Part shown: in pieces, positions 59,274 through 64,000 of the stretch
How positions within the stretch are numbered: position 1 is the stretch's first letter
How the letters are laid out: each line of letters begins with the position of its first letter
Source of the DNA: Deltaproteobacteria bacterium
GTDB taxonomy: Bacteria; Desulfobacterota; Desulfobacteria; Desulfobacterales; Desulfosarcinaceae
Direction of reading: 5' to 3'
Length of the DNA stretch: 64,000 bases
Assembly: GCA_021824175.1 (NCBI GenBank)
Contig: JAKALP010000012.1
Location: 1 to 64,000, forward strand
The notes under the pieces: generated by a model
What the model was told of the DNA's origin: nothing
Database searches by the model: none
What the model saw: only the letters and a program-made list of their open reading frames with translations
Translations under genes and position numbers: made by a program

Positions 59274-60467
59274 TTAAATAATCCCCACTTCTTTTCCCGC
59301 TTTTTTAAATATCTCCAGGGCCGCGTCCAGGTCGTCTCTGGTGTGGGTGGCCATGACTCCCAGGCGGATTCTGCATTTGGAAGGGGCCACGGCCGGGTAG
59401 ACCACGGGCGAGGCATAGACGCCCGCTTCGAAGATTGAGCGGTTGAAGAAGATAGATTTCTCCACGTCCCGGATCATGATGGGGATGATGGGGGTTTCGG
59501 AGAGGCCGGTATCAAATCCCTGGGATTTAAGCCCGGAGAGAAAATAGCGGGTGTTGGCCCACAGCAGTTCGCGCCATTGGGGCTCTTCTTCCAGCAGTTC
59601 AAAGGCTTTGAGCACGGTGGCGCACATCACGGGCGGCAGGGAGGCGGAGAAGATATAGGCCGACGCCGAGTGGCGCAAATGCAGGATAAAATCCTTGGGG
59701 CCGGTGACAAAGCCACCCACGGCGCCGGCGAATTTGGAAAAGGTGCCGGCAATGACATCCGCGCCGTCGGGCAGATCGAAATGCTCCAGAATTCCCCGGC
59801 CGTTTCTTCCCAAGACTCCTAAAGAGTGGGCTTCATCGATTAATACCAGGGCGCCGTGTTGGTCCCTGACCTTTTTGATCGCGGGCAGGGGGGCGATGTC
59901 GCCATCCATGCTGTAGACCGAATCCACGATGATCAGCTTGCGGCCATATTTGCTTTGCACGCGGGTCAGCAGGGATGAAAGATCTTCCATATTATTGTGA
60001 ACCCACACCCTCCGGGTGCTGCCGCTGAGCGTGACGCCATCCACAATACTGCGATGGACAAGACCGTCGACCATGGCGGCATCGCCTTTGCCGATGGTGG
60101 CCTGGATGGCGCCGATCAGGGCCTGGTAGCCGCTGGCGAACAAAGCGGTATCCTGCTGGCCATAGACTGCGGCGATCTTCTCCTTGAGCCGGTTGTGGAT
60201 TTCGGTGGTGCCGCACATCAAGGGCGAACCGCCCATGCCCACGCCGTATTGGCGGACGGCGGCCTCGGCGGCCTCCTGCAGTTTGGGATGGCCGGCAAAG
60301 CCCAGATAGTTATTGGAGATGAAGTTAATGCATTCGCGATTGGCCACCACGATGCGGTGGTTGCAAGGCGAAGTGACTTCAAAGCAAAATGGGTAGAGAT
60401 TTTGGCTCTGCAAGAGGGAGATGTATTCAGAGTGCTGCCGATGTTCATCGCTGACGAGTGCGGGCAT
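59274..60467 (-). CDS. alpha-oxoamine synthase (serine palmitoyltransferase/BioF/Kbl-like)
   Basis: This 397-residue PLP enzyme condenses an amino acid with an acyl thioester, releasing CO2. NFISNNYLGFAGHPKLQEAAEAAVRQYGVGMGGSPLMCGT (about residues 47-86), LIIVDSVYSMDGDIAPLPAI, LVLIDEAHSLGVLGRNGRG and the Schiff-base Lys in GTFSKFAGAVGGFV (about 245) are all in place. The family includes serine palmitoyltransferase, BioF and 2-amino-3-ketobutyrate CoA ligase. The downstream position in an operon behind an acyl carrier protein and a fatty acyl-AMP ligase favours an acyl-ACP-using, Spt-like enzyme. Confidence 0.88.
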   Translation of the reverse strand: MPALVSDEHRQHSEYISLLQSQNLYPFCFEVTSPCNHRIVVANRECINFISNNYLGFAGHPKLQEAAEAAVRQYGVGMGGSPLMCGTTEIHNRLKEKIAAVYGQQDTALFASGYQALIGAIQATIGKGDAAMVDGLVHRSIVDGVTLSGSTRRVWVHNNMEDLSSLLTRVQSKYGRKLIIVDSVYSMDGDIAPLPAIKKVRDQHGALVLIDEAHSLGVLGRNGRGILEHFDLPDGADVIAGTFSKFAGAVGGFVTGPKDFILHLRHSASAYIFSASLPPVMCATVLKAFELLEEEPQWRELLWANTRYFLSGLKSQGFDTGLSETPIIPIMIRDVEKSIFFNRSIFEAGVYASPVVYPAVAPSKCRIRLGVMATHTRDDLDAALEIFKKAGKEVGII

Positions 60468-60519
60468 GGTGTAGTGGATCCTTTGATTGCTTTGGTTTGT
60501 TGTGATAACTCTCCGGCCC

Positions 60520-60771
60520 TTAAGAAAGATGCTTTACAAGTTGCTCAATTACTTCTCCAACTGTTTGCATCTTCAACATGCGTTCAATATCGGGTTCGAT
60601 ACCGAAAGCGTCGGTGATGCGCGCCAATGCTTCCATGCTTTTCAAGCTATCGAAACCCAGATCACCGATAAAACGGTCTTGTGGCCCGATCTTATCCGGC
60701 GTGGTCTCGGCCAGTCGGGCGAAGATGGCCACGACGGTTTGCTGTATTTGGTATACTTGTGATCGATCCAA
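60520..60771 (-). CDS. acyl carrier protein
   Basis: This 83-residue ACP has the phosphopantetheine site GFDSLKSMEALARITDAFGIE with Ser42. The sequence differs clearly from housekeeping AcpP (no DSLDTVEL), so it is a dedicated carrier. The start is TTG at 60771, six bases after AAGGAG; the ATG one frame over is not usable, and the longer frame to 60861 lies within the ligase gene. It sits 28 bases after the acyl-AMP ligase and 52 before the oxoamine synthase. Confidence 0.87.
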   Translation of the reverse strand: MDRSQVYQIQQTVVAIFARLAETTPDKIGPQDRFIGDLGFDSLKSMEALARITDAFGIEPDIERMLKMQTVGEVIEQLVKHLS

Positions 60772-60799
60772 GCATCTCTCCTTGCGGTGTAATGTGCCG

Positions 60800-62596
60800 C
60801 TACACCGCTGCCGCGGGGGGGCTGGCGGACATGCGCTCAGGGAGAGTTTCAAAAGAAGCAAAGAGGCCGTCCAGGTACATTTTTTTACAGATCACGCGTT
60901 GGACTTTTCCACTGGTGGTTTTGGGTACAGCGCCCTTGGCGGCCACCACGATACGGTCAGGCGCAAAGCCCAGGGTGGCCAGCATGTGGTTGGCAATCTC
61001 TTTTTTCAGGGCGGTGATGGCTTCGGTTCCCGAATAATTGGATTCGCAGACCAGCACCAGGTCTTCGGTGCCGCTATCTTTGTTCTCCACCGCAAAGGCC
61101 ACGCAGGAGCCTAATCGCACGCCGTTTACGGCGGTAGCGGCCCGTTCCACATCGTAGGGGTAGATATTCTTGCCTCTCTTGATGATCATCTCCTTGATGC
61201 GTCCGGAGATGAAGAGTTGGCTGTCCAGCATGAAGCCCAAGTCGCCGGTGTGCAGCCAGCCATCCTGGATGGCTTCGCGGGTGGCGTCGCTATTCTTGTA
61301 ATAGCCCTGGGTCAGGCTGGGGCCTTTGATCAGGATTTGCCCGATATGGCGCTCCAGCATGGTGGCGCCCTGGTCATCAATGATCTTGACTTCCTGCCCC
61401 AGCAGGGGATGGCCCACCGCCACCAGGTCAATGTAGATCTTGGGATCTTCGGAATCACAATCTACCGCGATCAGCTCTTCCTGCATCCGCCCGCGGTGGA
61501 AGCGCCGCACCACCGTGGGTTTATCCAGGGCTGGAAAGGTCGCCGCCAGGCTGTTTTCCGCCATGCCATAGACCGGCAGGAAGATATTGGAGCGCAGTCC
61601 GTAGCGTTCAAATCGGTCATGGAATTTCTTCAGCGTGACGCGATCGATGGGTTCGGCGCCGTTCAAGGCCAGGCGCCAGGAGCTTAAGTCAAGGCCCTCC
61701 AGCTCTTTTTCTTCGATGCGGCTCAAGCAGTAATGGTAGCCGAAATTGGGCGCCACGCTGATGGTGGCCTTAAAGCGGCTGATGTTTTGCAGCCACCATT
61801 GGGGTTTGAAGATAAATGCTTCGGGGCGCATGAGGATCAGCATCGTATTCCAGTAGAAAACGGTCAGCAGGGCGCCGGTCAGGCCCATGTCATGGTAGAG
61901 CGGCAGCCAGCTCACGGTCACCTCGTCCGGCGTCGTGTCCACGGCAATGCCCATGGTGTGGATGTTGTGAATGATGTTCGCATGGGTGAGCACGACGCCC
62001 TTAGGTCGGCTGGTGGTCCCGGAGGTGTATTGGATCAAGGCCACGTCGCTGGCGGCCAAGGACGGGGGGGATTCGGTCCCGCGAGCCGCGGCGGCATGGC
62101 GCAGGATTTCATCGGCAAACAGGAATTGGGTGGTGAGCGGCTTTAACTGCTCCGAAGCGCCGACGATCATCTCCATGCGGTCGTAGGTGATGAAGAATTT
62201 GGCCTCGCAGTCACGGATAATGTGGCTCACATGCGCCAAATGCTTTTCCTGGTGACCTGGCCCCGTGGCCTGGCTGACCGGCACGGGGATGCCGCCGGCC
62301 AGCAGAATGCCGAAAAAGAGATACAGAAATTCGACGCTGGTGGGCAGCATCAGGACGACGGTGTCGCCTTTTTTTAGTTCCTTGGCCATGAGGAATTGGG
62401 CCGCTTTCCGGGCCTTGGCCAAAATGTCGCCTGCCATGACCGGATGGGCTTCGTTGCGCAAATCCATCAGAATCAGGGCTTCTCTCTGGGGTCGACTGCG
62501 CTGGCTTAATAAATCGAGCAGTGTTTCGGCTCTGACGGTATAGGGTTGGAGATTTTGCTGGTGGGCAAAACGCCGCGGGGTGTCAAAAGAATCCAT
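60800..62596 (-). CDS. fatty acyl-AMP ligase / acyl-ACP synthetase
   Basis: This 598-residue ANL enzyme has the motif YTSGTTSRPKGVVLTH and the FAAL-type segment VSWLPLYHDMGLTGALL. YGMAENSLAATFP, LHTGDLGFMLDSQLFISGRIKEMIIKRGKNIYPYDVE and a C-terminal KTTSGKVQRV follow. WLPLYHDMGL and SLA are FAAL-family features, and these enzymes usually load ACP rather than CoA. With the adjacent ACP it would feed an acyl group to the oxoamine synthase. ATG at 62596 follows AAGG; 23 upstream codons are rejected. It is first in the three-gene operon. Confidence 0.88.
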   Translation of the reverse strand: MDSFDTPRRFAHQQNLQPYTVRAETLLDLLSQRSRPQREALILMDLRNEAHPVMAGDILAKARKAAQFLMAKELKKGDTVVLMLPTSVEFLYLFFGILLAGGIPVPVSQATGPGHQEKHLAHVSHIIRDCEAKFFITYDRMEMIVGASEQLKPLTTQFLFADEILRHAAAARGTESPPSLAASDVALIQYTSGTTSRPKGVVLTHANIIHNIHTMGIAVDTTPDEVTVSWLPLYHDMGLTGALLTVFYWNTMLILMRPEAFIFKPQWWLQNISRFKATISVAPNFGYHYCLSRIEEKELEGLDLSSWRLALNGAEPIDRVTLKKFHDRFERYGLRSNIFLPVYGMAENSLAATFPALDKPTVVRRFHRGRMQEELIAVDCDSEDPKIYIDLVAVGHPLLGQEVKIIDDQGATMLERHIGQILIKGPSLTQGYYKNSDATREAIQDGWLHTGDLGFMLDSQLFISGRIKEMIIKRGKNIYPYDVERAATAVNGVRLGSCVAFAVENKDSGTEDLVLVCESNYSGTEAITALKKEIANHMLATLGFAPDRIVVAAKGAVPKTTSGKVQRVICKKMYLDGLFASFETLPERMSASPPAAAV

Positions 62597-62959
62597 GGCA
62601 CCTTCTTTCATTAAGGCCAAACCAATGCATGATAGAGCCCGGCAAAGGGGGTGGATACTCAGCAATGGATGATTTGAGGATGGGGGGGATGGGATGGATA
62701 GGCGGTGAGCATGCGCATTTACGGAAGTGGTTTAACAGCGGCAACTCCCACTCCCGCCAGGGCAAAAATATGCGCAAACTTTTATTACAGGCTCTTATAC
62801 TTCAGTTCGGTTGTGCTTTATCTTGTATGGATCTCCAGCCGCCACTTTTTCTCGCTCCCGCTCCCAGCCTAAAATCAAAGCTCATTCCGTAAAGCAGTAC
62901 CTGTTTGCCTGTGACACCCCCTCATACCATCTTTATTGGTGATATGGAAGCGGTGGTTT
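62597..62959. other. intergenic region, no confident feature
   Basis: Between the acyl-AMP ligase start and the ATP-grasp gene stop. No reading frame here has ribosome-binding support. The GC-rich 62630-62700 stretch may hold the promoter of the ligase operon, but no clear -35/-10 pair was found. Confidence 0.4.
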
Positions 62960-64000
62960 TTAACTCATAACGATATTGGCATCCACTGCCACTGGGGTGC
63001 CCTGGCACACCACCACGGGGTTGATGTCGATCTGCTCGATCTGGGCATAGGCAGCGCCCAGATCTCCCAGGCGCACCAATATTTGGGCCATTGCCGATTC
63101 ATCCAGGGCCGGCTTGCCGCGGAAACCCCGCAGCAGCTTGCGGTTGCGCAAACTGTGGATCAGGTCCAGGGCGGCGGACGGAGTTAGAGGCGCCAGGGCG
63201 AAGACCACGTCCGGCTCCAGTTCCGCGAAGATTCCGCCCAGGCCGAACATCACGCAGGGCCCGAATTGAGGATCGCGCACCAAGCCGGCGATCAGCTCAT
63301 AGTCAAAGGAGAGTTGCCGTTGCACCAGAACCCGGCCCTGGCCGTTGAGCATGCGCTGGAGATTTTCAAAGGCTTGCTGAAGTTGGCTCTGGTCCGCGAT
63401 GCCCAGTTGCACCAGGCCGTGCTCGCTCTTGTGGGCTTGGCCCGGCGCCAGACCTTTGAGTACTACCGGCAAACCCTGGGCCTGGGCAAAGTTCCAGGCC
63501 TGGGAGGTGTCGGCGACAATCTGTTCCTTCACCACCGGAATGCCCCATTGGCCCAGGAGCTGTTTGCTGTCAAATTCATCCCAGACCTTGTCCGAGCAGG
63601 TGAGGGCCGGGGGAGTGGTGGCCGCGGTCGCCGGGGAAGAGTCCTGGACTGTGGCGCGATGGGCATTGAAGCGGGCCACGGCGCTGAGGCATTCGGCCAG
63701 CCGGGCGCCGTCCGAGTGCACGGCGAAACCGGCCTTGCGCGCAGCGTCGCTGAACTGGCGCTTGCCTTCGGCCAGACCCATCAGCCAGAAGACAATGGTT
63801 TTGCCCAATTGATCGGCAGTCTTTCTCAGGTTGGACAAGTCAGTGACCGACTCTTCCAGCCCGGCCACCACATGGATCACCACGGCGTCTACGCCCGGAT
63901 CGGTCAAGGCCGCTTCCAGGGCTCCCATGAAGGCGACCATCCGGCCGCGCAGGGCCACGGCCGGGAAGAGATCAATGGGATTGCTGGGCGGCATCCAGGG
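62960..64000 (-). CDS. ATP-grasp acyl-CoA synthetase (NDP-forming), 5' end beyond window
   Basis: At least 344 residues of the C-terminal part of an ADP-forming acetate/acyl-CoA ligase are present. A CoA-ligase-like segment (NPIDLFPAVALRGRMVAFMGALEAALTDPGVDAVVIH) leads into an ATP-grasp domain from about residue 130 (DSKQLLGQWGIPVVKEQIVADTSQAWNFAQAQGLPVVLKGLAPGQAHKSEHGLVQLGI). It ends LVRDPQFGPCVMFGLGGIFAELEPDVVFALAPLTPSAALDLIHSL and IEQIDINPVVV. The frame is open to the window edge, so the CoA-binding N-terminal half lies outside. It may be related to the acyl-activating gene cluster next to it or independent. Confidence 0.85.
   Translation of the reverse strand, partial: PWMPPSNPIDLFPAVALRGRMVAFMGALEAALTDPGVDAVVIHVVAGLEESVTDLSNLRKTADQLGKTIVFWLMGLAEGKRQFSDAARKAGFAVHSDGARLAECLSAVARFNAHRATVQDSSPATAATTPPALTCSDKVWDEFDSKQLLGQWGIPVVKEQIVADTSQAWNFAQAQGLPVVLKGLAPGQAHKSEHGLVQLGIADQSQLQQAFENLQRMLNGQGRVLVQRQLSFDYELIAGLVRDPQFGPCVMFGLGGIFAELEPDVVFALAPLTPSAALDLIHSLRNRKLLRGFRGKPALDESAMAQILVRLGDLGAAYAQIEQIDINPVVVCQGTPVAVDANIVMS

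Overview
The window looks like chromosome from a Gram-negative anaerobe of the Desulfobacterota, probably the sulfate-reducing Desulfobacteraceae/Desulfosarcinaceae group. This is inferred from gene content: a PxxKW Cys-rich protein, a DUF169 protein beside a CoA-transferase pair, lipopolysaccharide (Kdo) genes, a small dual-CxxC protein that appears to be a selenoprotein, and many dyad-symmetric intergenic repeats. No rRNA and no CRISPR array were seen. One complete tRNA is present, an initiator tRNA-Met.

Layout. 1-7.3 kb (minus strand): a CoA-transferase pair, a DUF169 protein and an AMP-forming acyl-CoA ligase, preceded by a two-gene module of an SPFH protein and a zinc-ribbon protein. 7.9-12.9 kb (plus): a small secreted protein, then a MacA/MacB-like export system with one adaptor, one ATPase and two paralogous permeases; a possible structured RNA lies between the permeases. 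13-18.5 kb: a small Cys-rich protein, a YqeY protein, an OmpR/histidine-kinase pair, a class II aldolase and a DUF4124 protein. 18.7-24.8 kb: an LpoA-like lipoprotein overlapping Kdo transferase, then phosphofructokinase and arabinose-5-phosphate isomerase. 25-34.6 kb: MscS channel, PxxKW protein, aminotransferase, an internally deleted ClC channel, a cyclic-nucleotide-binding protein, truA with the candidate selenoprotein upstream, argJ, an rRNA pseudouridine synthase, a P-loop ATPase and another small Cys-rich protein.

34.76-42.46 kb is a 7.7-kb integrative element inserted in the 3' half of the initiator tRNA gene. It is bounded by 51-bp direct repeats and has an integrase with arm-type sites near both ends. 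It also carries a toxin-antitoxin pair, an excisionase-like HTH protein, a replication initiator with iterons inside its own gene, a DnaB-like helicase, antirepressor fragments and a lipoprotein cargo gene. The layout resembles a phage satellite or phage-derived plasmid-like island, with a lambda-type origin.

42.5-47.3 kb: a DUF167 protein, a thioesterase, ThrH and homoserine dehydrogenase (threonine synthesis), an SDR oxidoreductase and a DUF3047 protein. 47.9-53.3 kb is one giant gene joining a Ser/Thr-kinase domain, an AAA ATPase, GAF, PAS and HD-GYP domains. 53.7-58.9 kb: a secreted protein, a TetR-controlled hydrolase pair, a VapBC-like module and a class II aldolase/adducin protein. 59.3-62.6 kb: an alpha-oxoamine synthase, an acyl carrier protein and a fatty acyl-AMP ligase, the trio expected for an acyl-ACP-fed serine-palmitoyltransferase-like step. 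The window ends inside an ATP-grasp acyl-CoA synthetase gene.

Most starts were set from Shine-Dalgarno sequences rather than the longest frame. Functions rest on motif recognition by eye; no database search was run.
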